Below, piece by piece: positions 1-8,617 of a DNA stretch of 64,000 bases (position 1 is its first letter; the number at the start of each line of letters is the position of its first letter). Source of the stretch: Ignisphaera sp. GTDB lineage: Archaea > Thermoproteota > Thermoprotei_A > Sulfolobales > Ignisphaeraceae. Under the pieces are notes generated by a model. It did no database searches. It was not told the DNA's origin and saw nothing but the letters and a program-made list of their open reading frames with translations. The stretch is taken from NCBI GenBank assembly GCA_038735125.1, contig JAVYNU010000001.1:248001-312000 (forward strand), given 5' to 3'. Both the position numbers and the translations under genes were made by a program.

Positions 1-286
1 TAACAACGGGTATTGCTTCATCACACGAGTTTAGTGTATCGCTAAACTGTATCTTCAATGGTATTGGATTGTGTGGAGAAGCTGATGACACAGCCTCACT
101 ACATATTGCATAACCGTCAACAGCGCTTCTATCAAATGGTGGAAGGTCTATAGGCGCATAAATATCTTCGGCTAGCACCATACCAACGGCATTATCTAAT
201 TCAACTTCTGTAAATCCTGGCTCTAACTTAACATGCTGTAATAGCAATTTCAAGGCTTCTTCAACGGACTTATACTGGTATGACAT
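1..286 (-). CDS. moeA: Molybdopterin molybdenumtransferase MoeA, N-terminal part (cut by window edge)
   Basis: The start codon (ATG, 284-286) and about 95 residues are present; the rest lies beyond position 1. The protein begins MSYQYKSVEEALKLL and carries the MoeA hallmark PPFDRSAVDGYA around residue 50. MoeA inserts molybdate or tungstate into adenylylated molybdopterin in the cytosol. In an archaeal hyperthermophile the cofactor usually serves tungsten enzymes such as aldehyde ferredoxin oxidoreductases; that is family knowledge, not visible here. The gene is divergent from the C/D RNA candidate at 378-431. Identity is secure because of the motif; the C-terminal half cannot be judged. Confidence 0.9.
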   Translation of the reverse strand, partial: MSYQYKSVEEALKLLLQHVKLEPGFTEVELDNAVGMVLAEDIYAPIDLPPFDRSAVDGYAICSEAVSSASPHNPIPLKIQFSDTLNSCDEAIPVV

Positions 287-377
287 ACCATCATTCCAGA
301 GAGACTATGATCAAATCAAAACAGCTTCTTGTGCAACCAATATAAATTTATTTTTGGATAAACTTGGATTATATAGT

Positions 378-431
378 TAAATGATGATGTAGCTGAGCTC
401 TGAATAGTGATGTACCCGGATTGTCTGATAC
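378..431 (+). ncRNA. C/D box guide sRNA candidate
   Basis: In the gap between moeA and nth the plus strand shows C box ATGATGA (381-387), a 12-nt guide (388-399), D' box CTGA (400-403), 3-nt spacer, C' box GTGATGT (407-413), an 11-nt guide (414-424) and D box CTGA (425-428). A second CTGA at 393-396 makes the D' choice slightly ambiguous. A TATA-like TATAAATTTA at 341-350 lies the expected distance upstream of a start near 372. The guide complements would be AGCTCAGCTACA and ACAATCCGGGT; I could not place either on a conserved rRNA segment. Architecture and promoter spacing support it; the target is unknown. Confidence 0.6.
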
Positions 432-433
432 AT

Positions 434-1132
434 TCATTTACCCAAATCAGCTTTTTTGTAGTAACTGCATAAATCTCTTAGCGCACACTCATTACATAGA
501 GGTTTCCTAGCCCTACAGACTTTCCTTCCATGCTCTATCAACAAAATGTGCAATTTCATCAAAACATCAACATCATTATGAGTTTCTGAGACAACCCTCT
601 TTCTTATATTCTCATAACCCTCATTTTCAAGTGCTAAACCCATTCTTGTTAAAACTCTTCTGATGTGAGCATCTATGGGAAATGTCGGTTTTCTTAGCAC
701 AGCTAATAGATACACATCAGCTGTTTTAGGCCCTACACCGCGTATTTGCATCAGAATTTTTCGTGCTTCATCAACATCTAGCATGGGGAGCTTGCTAACA
801 ATATCTTCATTGCTCTTGAACCACTTAGCTAATTCATATATTGTTTCTGCCCTTCTCTTGGCAATCCCAGCAACCCTAATAGCATTTATAATAGTCTCAA
901 CTGGAGTTCGAAGAACCCTTTCCGGTTCTATTATGCCATCAAGATCTCTTCTCAAATTGTTTAAAGCGCGCATAGCATTTCTATCACTTGTATTCTGGCT
1001 CAAAACAATCCCAATCAAAATCTCAAAGTGATTTATCTGATTATCTTTGGAAATCATATGCAAAACAATATATTCATCCTTATTCGGTCTATAGACGCTC
1101 TCTAATCTTTTTAAAATCTCGTATAAATTCAT
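434..1132 (-). CDS. nth: Endonuclease III (HhH-GPD DNA glycosylase/AP lyase)
   Basis: A 232-residue base-excision repair enzyme that removes oxidised pyrimidines and nicks the abasic site. The helix-hairpin-helix is RGVGPKTADVYLL (about residues 132-144), with the lysine in the place of the catalytic Lys of bacterial Nth. The GPD aspartate is in FPIDAHIRRVLTRMG. The C-terminal [4Fe-4S] ligands follow the normal C-x6-C-x2-C-x5-C spacing (CRARKPLCNECALRDLC). Length is normal for archaeal Nth. It stands alone, divergent from the glycosyltransferase at 1306. All catalytic elements are present, so it should be active. Confidence 0.95.
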   Translation of the reverse strand: MNLYEILKRLESVYRPNKDEYIVLHMISKDNQINHFEILIGIVLSQNTSDRNAMRALNNLRRDLDGIIEPERVLRTPVETIINAIRVAGIAKRRAETIYELAKWFKSNEDIVSKLPMLDVDEARKILMQIRGVGPKTADVYLLAVLRKPTFPIDAHIRRVLTRMGLALENEGYENIRKRVVSETHNDVDVLMKLHILLIEHGRKVCRARKPLCNECALRDLCSYYKKADLGK

Positions 1133-1305
1133 GTCCTAGACACAAAACCTTTCAGTAGTTAAATGATATAAATATGTTATATGCTATAATATTATAGAAA
1201 TTAGCTGGGTACGTATTAGAAGCTAATTATTTTATTCATTTTTATTATACAAGCATAAAACAGATATATTTTTAGCGTGGAAACTCGATATATGAGGATA
1301 GAAAT

Positions 1306-2400
1306 ATGTCTAGGCAAATGATGTCAGTAGCAATAGTGGTTCCAACCTATAACGAAGTCGAAAATATAGGCATTCTGCTTGGAGAGATAAACAAGAATAT
1401 TCCCACAGACGTTGATTATGAAATAGTGGTTGTCGATGATAATAGCCCTGATGGTACCTGGAAAAAGGCTATTGAGCTACTCAGAAACAACATGATTGTT
1501 GTTAGAAGAGTTGGGTTAAAAGGTCTTTCAACAGCTGTTATAGATGGCATAATTTTTTCTTCTAAGGAATATGCACTTGTGCTTGATGCTGATTTACAGC
1601 ATCCGCCAGAATACATAAAAGATATGATTTCCGAGGCAAGAAAAACCGATGCCGATGTAGTAATTGGCTCGAGATATATGAAAGGTGGGGGTGTTGCTGG
1701 GTGGTCAAAAACAAGGCTACTAATATCTAAGACGGCAACACTTATAGCGAAGCTGTTTCTGCCATCGGTACGAAGGATATCTGACCCGATGTCAGGTTTC
1801 TTCATGGTTAAGAGGAGAATTGTTTTAGAGAATCTATCGAAGTTAAACCCATACGGCTTCAAAATACTTCTAGAGATTCTAGAACGATGCAACCCAAAAA
1901 TTGTTGCTGAGGTGCCATACATCTTTAGACCACGAATCTATGGAAAAAGTAAACTTGGAACAAAAACTATAATTCAATACATTCTCCATGTAATGAAATT
2001 GAGTGGGTGGAGGCCATTCAAATTTGTGTTAGTTGGTCTAGCAGGGACAGTTGTTAACCTAGGTGTGCTACAGCTAATTGGCTTCCTATCCCCGCCACTC
2101 ATAAACCAGCTATTTGCTGTAGGAAGCGCAATATCAATAGAAATTAGTATTATATTCAATTTTGTGCTCCATGAAATGTGGACTTTTAGAGATAGACGCT
2201 CGGGCAAAGCCATGACCCGCCTTGCTCTATTTCATATATCATCTGCCCCAAGCGCTATTGTACAATATCTTTCAGCTGTATCGATAAAATATGGCCTATC
2301 TATGAATCCTATTATAGCTCAGCTCATAGGGATTTTAATTGGATTTCCATTCAATTATATATTTAGTGAGCTTGGCATATGGAAAAGAAAATCGGTTTAG
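1306..2400 (+). CDS. Dolichol-phosphate-mannose synthase-like GT2 fused to a GtrA membrane domain
   Basis: This 364-residue protein has two parts. Residues 1 to about 230 are a GT2 glycosyltransferase: VVPTYNEVENI, DDNSPDGTW, the DxD-type LDADLQHPPEYI and DPMSGFFMVKR, as in DPM1. Residues from about 235 form a four-helix GtrA domain beginning PFKFVLVGLAGTVVNLG. Such fusions transfer a sugar from a nucleotide donor to a polyprenyl phosphate and help present it across the membrane, for protein N-glycosylation or surface glycans. It ends one base before the convergent nucleotidyltransferase gene, which may supply the sugar nucleotide. Family firm; sugar specificity unknown. Confidence 0.88.
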   Translation: MSRQMMSVAIVVPTYNEVENIGILLGEINKNIPTDVDYEIVVVDDNSPDGTWKKAIELLRNNMIVVRRVGLKGLSTAVIDGIIFSSKEYALVLDADLQHPPEYIKDMISEARKTDADVVIGSRYMKGGGVAGWSKTRLLISKTATLIAKLFLPSVRRISDPMSGFFMVKRRIVLENLSKLNPYGFKILLEILERCNPKIVAEVPYIFRPRIYGKSKLGTKTIIQYILHVMKLSGWRPFKFVLVGLAGTVVNLGVLQLIGFLSPPLINQLFAVGSAISIEISIIFNFVLHEMWTFRDRRSGKAMTRLALFHISSAPSAIVQYLSAVSIKYGLSMNPIIAQLIGILIGFPFNYIFSELGIWKRKSV

Positions 2401-2401
2401 C

Positions 2402-3112
2402 CTAGTGACCTTCGCAAAAACTTGGATACCGTTGCCTAATAAGGTTCTCACATTCTTCCAAATCCTTTATGGTGTCTATAGACTTCCAAAGCACATCTCT
2501 ATACACAAGCCCTTTTAATCGGCCTTCTTTAGCCAAAAGTGGGAATGCTGTTGTCTCAATATCGCCCTTTTCAGGCAGAAAATCGAGTATCTCAGGCTTC
2601 ATCACATAAACTCCACCGTTTATTGTATACTCTATAATTGGCTTTTCGATAAATTCCTTAACATAGTTATTAACAACCTTTACAATACCATACGGACTTC
2701 TCATGTGAACTAGAGCTATACCAGCTACAGCTTTATCATCTTTCACTACATCATTTATTAATGGTGTTGGATCCAGATCTGTGATTATATCGCCATTTAT
2801 CACGAGAAACCATTCCTCATTTCTCAGAACAGACTCTGCATTCTTTATTGCACCACCCGTGCCAAGAGGTTCGTCCTCCATGACATAAGCCACGTTAATC
2901 CCATATTTTTTACCACTTCCTATAACCTCTACAACCTTTTCCTTGGCATGTCCAAGAAGCAACACAAAATCTTTAAACCCGTATTTGCTCAGCCATTTAA
3001 TATGCCACTCAAGAATAGGCCTTTTACATACCTCAACAAGTATTTTAGGTCTATCCTCTGTCAATGGCCTTAATCTCTTTCCAAGGCCTCCTGCAAGTAC
3101 TACTACTTTCAA
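2402..3112 (-). CDS. NDP-sugar pyrophosphorylase (mannose-1-phosphate guanylyltransferase-like)
   Basis: The 236-residue protein starts with the nucleotidyltransferase signature VVLAGGLGKRLRPLTEDRPK and contains GTGGAIKNA and VINGDIITD, the pattern of enzymes that join a sugar-1-phosphate to an NTP. It lacks the C-terminal left-handed beta-helix (hexapeptide) domain of longer family members, so it is a catalytic-domain-only form like bacterial RfbF/HddC proteins. The end of the gene abuts the GT2-GtrA gene on the opposite strand, so a shared glycan pathway is likely but the operons are separate. Whether it uses mannose-, glucose- or heptose-phosphate cannot be told from sequence. Confidence 0.85.
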   Translation of the reverse strand: MKVVVLAGGLGKRLRPLTEDRPKILVEVCKRPILEWHIKWLSKYGFKDFVLLLGHAKEKVVEVIGSGKKYGINVAYVMEDEPLGTGGAIKNAESVLRNEEWFLVINGDIITDLDPTPLINDVVKDDKAVAGIALVHMRSPYGIVKVVNNYVKEFIEKPIIEYTINGGVYVMKPEILDFLPEKGDIETTAFPLLAKEGRLKGLVYRDVLWKSIDTIKDLEECENLIRQRYPSFCEGH

Positions 3113-3224
3113 GCTGTTTGCACCTCAAATCAATTTATAAGTTTTCAAAAAATAAACTTTATTGATGTGCTCACGCTGGGTTAGCTGATCGTCAATGATG
3201 ATTTCACGGACCGTGTGAACAACC

Positions 3225-3524
3225 TTGCAAAAGAATCATAATATCAAAACGTATTGTGTTATATGTGGAAGAGAAATAGGGAGCGATGAAAAAAGTGTGA
3301 AATGTAGTGTATGTGGAGGTTTGATGCATGAGGATTGTGTTGATAGGGAGATTCTAGAGGATTCGGAGGGGAATATCATGTGTCCTTACGATGCTGCTCT
3401 AGCCGCTTTAGACTGGTTTGACGCTATTGTAACTGAGTACCATGATTCTTTGAAGAGCGACAAAGATAAGTTGCGTGACATTGTTGAAAGGCTGAAGAGC
3501 TATATATCACTATTGGAGAGTTAA
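3225..3524 (+). CDS. Small protein with a RING/zinc-ribbon-like N-terminal zinc module
   Basis: A 99-residue protein. Cysteines pair as CVICGREIG and CSVCGGLMHEDC, ligands for one or two zinc ions in a compressed RING/PHD-like pattern (C-x2-C ... C-x2-C-x3-H-x2-C). The C-terminal half is a charged helix ending in a possible coiled coil. The start is TTG at 3225: an in-frame stop lies at 3216-3218 and there is no ATG. A TATA-like TTTATAA at 3134-3140 predicts a leader of about 60 nt. Convergent with the ABC ATPase gene. Similar small zinc proteins occur in crenarchaea; no function can be assigned. Confidence 0.65.
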   Translation: MQKNHNIKTYCVICGREIGSDEKSVKCSVCGGLMHEDCVDREILEDSEGNIMCPYDAALAALDWFDAIVTEYHDSLKSDKDKLRDIVERLKSYISLLES

Positions 3525-3538
3525 AAGAATGCCATATT

Positions 3539-4231
3539 TTAAACTTCCTTTAGAATGCCATCGATTAGAACGAATCTCCTATTCGTGTATTCTAGAACTC
3601 GTGCATCGTGGGAGACTATTAGGATTGTTGTTTGGAAATCTCTATTGATTTTTGTGAAGAGCTCTAGAACCTTCTTGGCGTTTTCCCAATCTAGATTAGC
3701 TGTCGGTTCATCTGCTAGTAAAAGCGATGGCGTTACAACAAGAGCTCTTGCGATGGCAACTCTCTGCTTCTCACCACCGCTCAAGAACTTGACTCTAGTT
3801 TTTATCTTATCGGTTAAACCCATGTAATTGAGGATATCGTTAATCAAAGCCTTTCTCTCTTCTTCTGGTACACCAGATACCAAGAGGGGTAGCTCAATAT
3901 TTTCATAAACTGTGAACTCCTCTATCAAACCATAATCTTGTGGAATAAAGCTGACAACACCTGTTCTAAGCTCTGCTAACCCCTCATCATCTAACATACT
4001 CAAGTTATAGCCCTCTATTATAACCTCTCCCATATCCGGCCTATCCAAGCCTGCCAAAATTTTTAGAAGTGTTGTTTTGCCTGCACCGCTAGGCCCATGT
4101 ATGCCACCTACATCACCTCTATACAGCGACATGTTAACTCCTTTGAGTATTGGTATTCTATTACCCATATAATTGTAGTATTTCCACAGGTTTCTCACTA
4201 TGACTACAAGATCCTTCACATTTACCACCAC
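3539..4231 (-). CDS. ABC transporter ATPase (LolD/MacB type)
   Basis: A 230-residue ATPase with Walker A GPSGAGKTTLLKIL, Q-loop FIPQDYGL, signature LSGGEKQRVAIARAL, Walker B LLLADEPTANLD and switch histidine IVSHDAR. This is the LolD/MacB/FtsE subgroup that partners FtsX-type permeases rather than classical importers. It is the last gene of a four-gene operon, its start touching the stop of the small membrane protein (4231). The permeases are presumably the products of 4605-6182 and 4231-4620. These ATPases power mechanical work on envelope substrates such as lipoprotein release or peptide export; the archaeal substrate is unknown. Confidence 0.92.
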   Translation of the reverse strand: MVVNVKDLVVIVRNLWKYYNYMGNRIPILKGVNMSLYRGDVGGIHGPSGAGKTTLLKILAGLDRPDMGEVIIEGYNLSMLDDEGLAELRTGVVSFIPQDYGLIEEFTVYENIELPLLVSGVPEEERKALINDILNYMGLTDKIKTRVKFLSGGEKQRVAIARALVVTPSLLLADEPTANLDWENAKKVLELFTKINRDFQTTILIVSHDARVLEYTNRRFVLIDGILKEV

Positions 4232-4620
4232 TAGTAAATCGAAAATAGGATAAATATGGTGATAATAACTGAAGTTATGAACAGTACTGTCAAAGCTGTT
4301 GCATCTCTAGCTAAGATGCCATATACAATCATAAGTATAGATGTTCTCAAAGCTATAAATACCCAAATTGTAAACGCTATTCCACTCTTTCTCAAACCAA
4401 CTATGCGAAAAGCTGTAATGAGTTGTGCAATATTTCCCTTGTCAGATAATAATGTAGCTAATATTGCTAGAGATGAAAGCACAATTGAAACCGTTCTTGA
4501 TATTACATCGCTATAAAACAGGAGATAGAATACCAAGGTAAAGCTGTAAAGAAGAAGATATTTAAATCCATTACATATATAGGAGTATTTCACTCCTATC
4601 AACATTATTCTGTGATGCAT
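4231..4620 (-). CDS. Small membrane protein, possible second half of an FtsX-like permease
   Basis: A 129-residue very hydrophobic protein with about four predicted membrane helices. The loop GNIAQLITAFRIVGLRKSG resembles the cytoplasmic coupling helix of FtsX/MacB permeases, where an Arg-x-x-Gly motif touches the ATPase. It overlaps the end of the 525-residue membrane protein by 16 bases and ends where the ATPase starts, so all are probably translated together. I infer that it completes the permease; by itself it has no named family I recognise. Confidence 0.6.
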   Translation of the reverse strand: MHHRIMLIGVKYSYICNGFKYLLLYSFTLVFYLLFYSDVISRTVSIVLSSLAILATLLSDKGNIAQLITAFRIVGLRKSGIAFTIWVFIALRTSILMIVYGILARDATALTVLFITSVIITIFILFSIY

Positions 4621-6182
4621 TTTGTGAACACCCCTTGAATCTTTGACAAAGCCATTAGAACAAGCTTTGCTTGTTCACGACCACTTAGCTCTTCTAAACT
4701 CCAGACATCGGCTAATAGATTGTAATTCCAAAGACTGTTGATCTTCTCTCCATATATTTCAATGTTAACTATGGATGACAAGCCCTTTTTGTATATAAGC
4801 TCAATACGCATTTCAATCATGTTGTTGGTATCCTCTAAAACTTCGAACTCTGATAGCATAAAGAAGTCGTCTAAGGAAAAATCTTTTTCAAGCTCATTTC
4901 TAAACATATTTACATCTATCTTGGCAGTATGATTTAAAACTATTGAAGGTTTTGGCAAGACCTTGCTTCCTCTAACCTTGAGACCGGCGGAAGCTCTATA
5001 CACAATAACCATGATTGATATGGTAGCAGATAGTAAATATGATGTAGATGCCACACCAAAGATATTCTCTACACCGCTTAAGAAAGCTACTATCAGAAGT
5101 GGGATGTAGAAAACTAGGAGTATTGCAATCATAACTATAGCCAAAGAAGATGATAACATACCATATGTGACGCCAGATAGAGCCAGTCTCTGAGAAATAA
5201 GTTTAATCCTCTCCGCCAAACCACCTGAAACAGTTATTGAGAAGACTAGGGAGAAAAGTGCTGAAAGAGCCAAGCCAATGAAGGTTCTTGACGATGGAAC
5301 TAGATTAGGGCTATAGATATGTATCTTACCATTGGTTCTTACAGCAACCAAGTCAAAGTGTTTTAAAAGCCTTGCGACGTCTACATAGCTTAAATTCCTT
5401 GCTAGAAAAATTGTTTTTGCATTACAGTCGGTGTTGCATAAAGCCTCAACAACTTTTTCATTCTCTGGAAGTATGATGATGTCTGTTGGTGTAGCTACGA
5501 GTGGGGTACCCCCTATAGCACCTAGAGAATGAACTAAATAAATACTTGGAAGAATCTCTACTCTAACAAAATTAGATAAATCCTCCTTTACCACGAAAAA
5601 CCTCTGGCCATCTATAGAAATAGTGTTCAAGCCAATAGCTTTTTTATTATCAATAATAGCTATATTGCCTTGTGATACGAGCTTACAAATCTTGTCTATG
5701 TCTCCAACATAGATTTTTACATGTGGGCTACAGTTAATGACTAATGGCAATAGATAAATACTTTTATTGTCCTGTTCTATAAATACACCATTGTATATTT
5801 GCACTATTTTAACCGATTCTACTGGAACCTCTTTAACATACCCTGCACCTCGTTCATAGCTGTTAGAGATCATTAGAATATCGTAGGTGTATGGTATGGA
5901 AGATGCATCTATCTCAGATGAAGAGTACAGATATGTTGATGCATAGGCTATTGAAAATGATGTTAAAAGCAAGGAAATTATTATTAGAGCTAATTCAATG
6001 CTTCTAATAATGTTGTAAAACATTATCTTGATTATTTTATAAGCTGGAGACACTAGTCTAGGTACTACCAGCTCTTCTTCCTCTGAAACACCCTTTCTAC
6101 TGACTAAATATAGAGAAATCCCCCAAAGAATTAGTATTGAAGCAAACAAGATCATTGTTATGGTGTCTAATGTTAATGTCAC
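4605..6182 (-). CDS. FtsX/MacB-like permease with large external domain
   Basis: A 525-residue membrane protein. Helices lie at the N-terminus (about residues 8-27 and 64-86), then an outward domain of roughly 200 residues with little hydrophobicity, then a block of helices (about 305-410) starting FIGLALSALFSLVFSITVSGG, then a soluble tail. A helix, external domain and helix-block order is typical of MacB/FtsX permeases. Within the block, ERIKLISQRLALSGVTYG looks like the coupling segment. The gene overlaps the OPT-like gene by 4 bases and the small membrane protein by 16 bases. The assignment is by architecture and operon context rather than a strong sequence motif. Confidence 0.6.
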   Translation of the reverse strand: MTLTLDTITMILFASILILWGISLYLVSRKGVSEEEELVVPRLVSPAYKIIKIMFYNIIRSIELALIIISLLLTSFSIAYASTYLYSSSEIDASSIPYTYDILMISNSYERGAGYVKEVPVESVKIVQIYNGVFIEQDNKSIYLLPLVINCSPHVKIYVGDIDKICKLVSQGNIAIIDNKKAIGLNTISIDGQRFFVVKEDLSNFVRVEILPSIYLVHSLGAIGGTPLVATPTDIIILPENEKVVEALCNTDCNAKTIFLARNLSYVDVARLLKHFDLVAVRTNGKIHIYSPNLVPSSRTFIGLALSALFSLVFSITVSGGLAERIKLISQRLALSGVTYGMLSSSLAIVMIAILLVFYIPLLIVAFLSGVENIFGVASTSYLLSATISIMVIVYRASAGLKVRGSKVLPKPSIVLNHTAKIDVNMFRNELEKDFSLDDFFMLSEFEVLEDTNNMIEMRIELIYKKGLSSIVNIEIYGEKINSLWNYNLLADVWSLEELSGREQAKLVLMALSKIQGVFTKCITE

Positions 6183-7969
6183 GGAGATACAACACCTAGA
6201 CTTACCAATATAATATTTGCAATGAGTGCTACCGCACAGCCCAACATAAATATTGTGGCTCCTACAATTAGCCTTTCATGAAATGTGGGGCCAAATCTTA
6301 CTACAAGGCTTTTTGCTATGTATGCTAACAGTATTTGGAATCCTATGTCTGGTGGCAATGTTATCCCAACTAGGAATGGAAATAGGGCTAATCCGATAAA
6401 TCTATTGAATAAGATTATCAGGATAGAGACCAGCGATGCAAATAAGATTGTGTTTAGCGACTGCATTGCTAGCTTGCCTTGGTATACAGCCGCCATCCAC
6501 ACTGTTGTTGGTATCCACTTTGATAAAGGCATTTGAGGAGAGTTGAAGCCGTATATGCCTACAAGAAGGTTCCCATACGTGTATGTTATGAAGCTCCCTA
6601 TGGCGACTCCTAAGCAAAAGTATTTTAGGGTTTCCATAGCATTTACTTTATTTAGTCTTGAGTATCTAAGCAAATTCATTGTTGTTGCAGCTATTGTTTG
6701 GGGCATTGGAATGCCTGTGTAAGGATCTAGAACAGCATATAGCATGGTGTTACGCACACCAAGTAAATACATCACCATTGTTACAAGGGGGAAAAGTGCT
6801 TGAGATCCTGTACCAGATTCTCCAACAACTCTGAGATTACCTATAATTAATATTAGGTGGAGAAACAAGGCCAAGGCTATTGCCAGAAAAACTATGTTAT
6901 TAATGGGTTTAAGATAGACTGCAAAAACTGTTGCGACAATTCCGAGGAATGCAATGTATGATAGTCCTACAGCAAATGCAACTCTTTCGGCACCGAATTT
7001 TAGGATTACTGAAAAACTCATAGCCAATTGGGTCCAATACTTAATTAGATAATATAATAGAAAGGTTATAACAAATCCAACATTAATGCTTAAAACGATA
7101 GGGGAAATGCTAAATAGCATATCATCATATGTTTGAGAGGGGATTAGCGGAATAGAGAATAGTTTTATCGCCATTGGTATAAAAATAAGATATGTTAGAA
7201 AAGATCCTATGAAGAAAGACCTTAGTGATGAAAGTGGAAGCAGAAGAAATAATGCGAATACTATTGGGGTAAACGAGATTGCGAAGACAGAGCCTGGCAG
7301 AAACATTGATGTAACTGGCGTTAAATCTATGCTAAGTCCGGCGATAAAAAACGCCATTTGGGTTATGAAACCAAATGCAAAGATCAGTAGAAAGAAGTTT
7401 CTGCCCACCTTAAACTCCTTCATCAGATTGGTGATAACAGCTGAAGCAGCGGCTATAGGATATTTTAGCCTTTCTTTATCTAGGAAATGGCTTCTCAGCG
7501 AATATGCTATAAAGGCTCCTCCAAGTGTTGATATAGTGAGTGTTATGTATATAGGAAGAGCATTCAAATCTATAAAGCTTTTGCCATAATTAAAGAGATA
7601 TTTGGGCACATCAACATCGAATCCGAATGGCTTGAGTCTGAAGGCAACATTTTTTAGAAACCCATATGTTATATACATTCCAGATGTAAGTGTTGTTGTA
7701 ATATCAATGCCTATGGCTATTGCAGAAGATATTACAATGTCTCTTACATCGTAATTCATGTTAAGTAATTTAAATATAAACAAGGATAGTATTGGAATCC
7801 ACACCACTGATATCTCAGATGTTGTATACCCTGATACAGCATATGAATAGCTATTAATAAAGCTCGTGAAAGCCCCTATCAAGATGCCGACTAAGGCTGG
7901 ATGTATTTTCCTCATGTTATCGCCGAAACATAGGCGTTTTAGGCTATAGAGGATTTGTGAACGAATCAC
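6179..7969 (-). CDS. OPT-family-like polytopic transporter
   Basis: A 596-residue protein made almost wholly of membrane helices (about 14-16). The length, the internal DKERLKYPIAAASA segment and the C-terminal GFNSPQMPLSKWIPTTVWM region resemble the oligopeptide/metal-siderophore transporter (OPT) family. Start: GTG at 7969, or ATG at 7915 (MRKIHPALVG), which would drop 18 residues. It is first in an overlapping operon with an FtsX-like permease and an ABC ATPase, an uncommon partnership, because OPT carriers are proton-driven and do not need an ATPase. It shares a TATA region with the divergent UPF0148 gene. Family call moderate. Confidence 0.6.
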   Translation of the reverse strand: MIRSQILYSLKRLCFGDNMRKIHPALVGILIGAFTSFINSYSYAVSGYTTSEISVVWIPILSLFIFKLLNMNYDVRDIVISSAIAIGIDITTTLTSGMYITYGFLKNVAFRLKPFGFDVDVPKYLFNYGKSFIDLNALPIYITLTISTLGGAFIAYSLRSHFLDKERLKYPIAAASAVITNLMKEFKVGRNFFLLIFAFGFITQMAFFIAGLSIDLTPVTSMFLPGSVFAISFTPIVFALFLLLPLSSLRSFFIGSFLTYLIFIPMAIKLFSIPLIPSQTYDDMLFSISPIVLSINVGFVITFLLYYLIKYWTQLAMSFSVILKFGAERVAFAVGLSYIAFLGIVATVFAVYLKPINNIVFLAIALALFLHLILIIGNLRVVGESGTGSQALFPLVTMVMYLLGVRNTMLYAVLDPYTGIPMPQTIAATTMNLLRYSRLNKVNAMETLKYFCLGVAIGSFITYTYGNLLVGIYGFNSPQMPLSKWIPTTVWMAAVYQGKLAMQSLNTILFASLVSILIILFNRFIGLALFPFLVGITLPPDIGFQILLAYIAKSLVVRFGPTFHERLIVGATIFMLGCAVALIANIILVSLGVVSP

Positions 7970-8013
7970 TTGGCTCTTTAAGATGATATTTTAATGATAT
8001 TGTTTTGCGTAAA

Positions 8014-8024
8014 GATTATATATC
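8014..8024. promoter_or_regulatory. Shared palindromic TATA element between OPT-like operon and UPF0148 gene
   Basis: GATTATATATC is nearly symmetric and centred at 8019. A plus-strand start about 26 bases on (near 8045) suits the gene at 8061; a minus-strand start near 7993 suits the GTG at 7969. No other good TATA box lies in the 91-bp gap. Confidence 0.5.
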
Positions 8025-8060
8025 TTTATGCATCAAGAAATGGTTGTACTGTGATCGACA

Positions 8061-8480
8061 ATGACCCAGCAAATAGATAGAGATACCATAGTTAAGAGAG
8101 CTACGGAGCTACTTAGAGGTGGCGCTACTATGCTAGCTGAAGTATGCCCCTTATGCAACTCACCATTATTCAAGCTTCCAAGTGGTGAGGTTGTGTGTCC
8201 TATACATGGCAGGGTTATGCTTGTTAAAACTGAGGAGGAGGTTTCCGAAGCCAACGTACTGTCAACATTAACAGAGCTCGAAAAAAGTATTACAAATAAG
8301 TTGAATATGTATGTCAATAAATTGAAGAATAGTGAGACAGAATTTGAGGATGCTAGAAATGTTATTGCGTGGCTAGATGCTCTAGAAAGAATTGAAAAAA
8401 TAAAAAGATTGCTCAGCAAAACAAAACACTTTGAAACAGCGCAAACTCATCCTAGCGCCAGAAAAACAAGTAAGAAATGA
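8061..8480 (+). CDS. UPF0148 / Sjogren autoantigen-1-like zinc-ribbon protein
   Basis: A 139-residue protein. Residues about 22-53 match the archaeal UPF0148 (autoantigen p27) pattern: GGATMLAEVCPLCNSPLF, then VVCPIHGR. The zinc ligands appear to be C-x2-C and C-x2-H, the last Cys being replaced by His. The rest is charged helix rich in Lys and Glu, probably coiled coil. The family is widespread in archaea with no proven role. It stands alone, divergent from the OPT-like operon. Confidence 0.8.
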   Translation: MTQQIDRDTIVKRATELLRGGATMLAEVCPLCNSPLFKLPSGEVVCPIHGRVMLVKTEEEVSEANVLSTLTELEKSITNKLNMYVNKLKNSETEFEDARNVIAWLDALERIEKIKRLLSKTKHFETAQTHPSARKTSKK

Positions 8481-8617
8481 TACAACACCATTACCTCCTC
8501 ATATCCAAATTCCTATAAACTCTGATATCGGCTTCTTTAAAAAGCGAACCTCATTCACTCATAATCTAGTAGATTAGGTAAAAAGATTAGTGGCGATAGC
8601 AATAAGCATCAAAAATA

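Noticed and set aside
3162-3217. C/D-like pattern (TTGATGT, CTGA, ATGATGA) upstream of the zinc-protein gene
   Set aside because: The final box is GTGA rather than CTGA, the first guide is too long, and the local TATA box (3134-3140) would start transcription inside the first C box.
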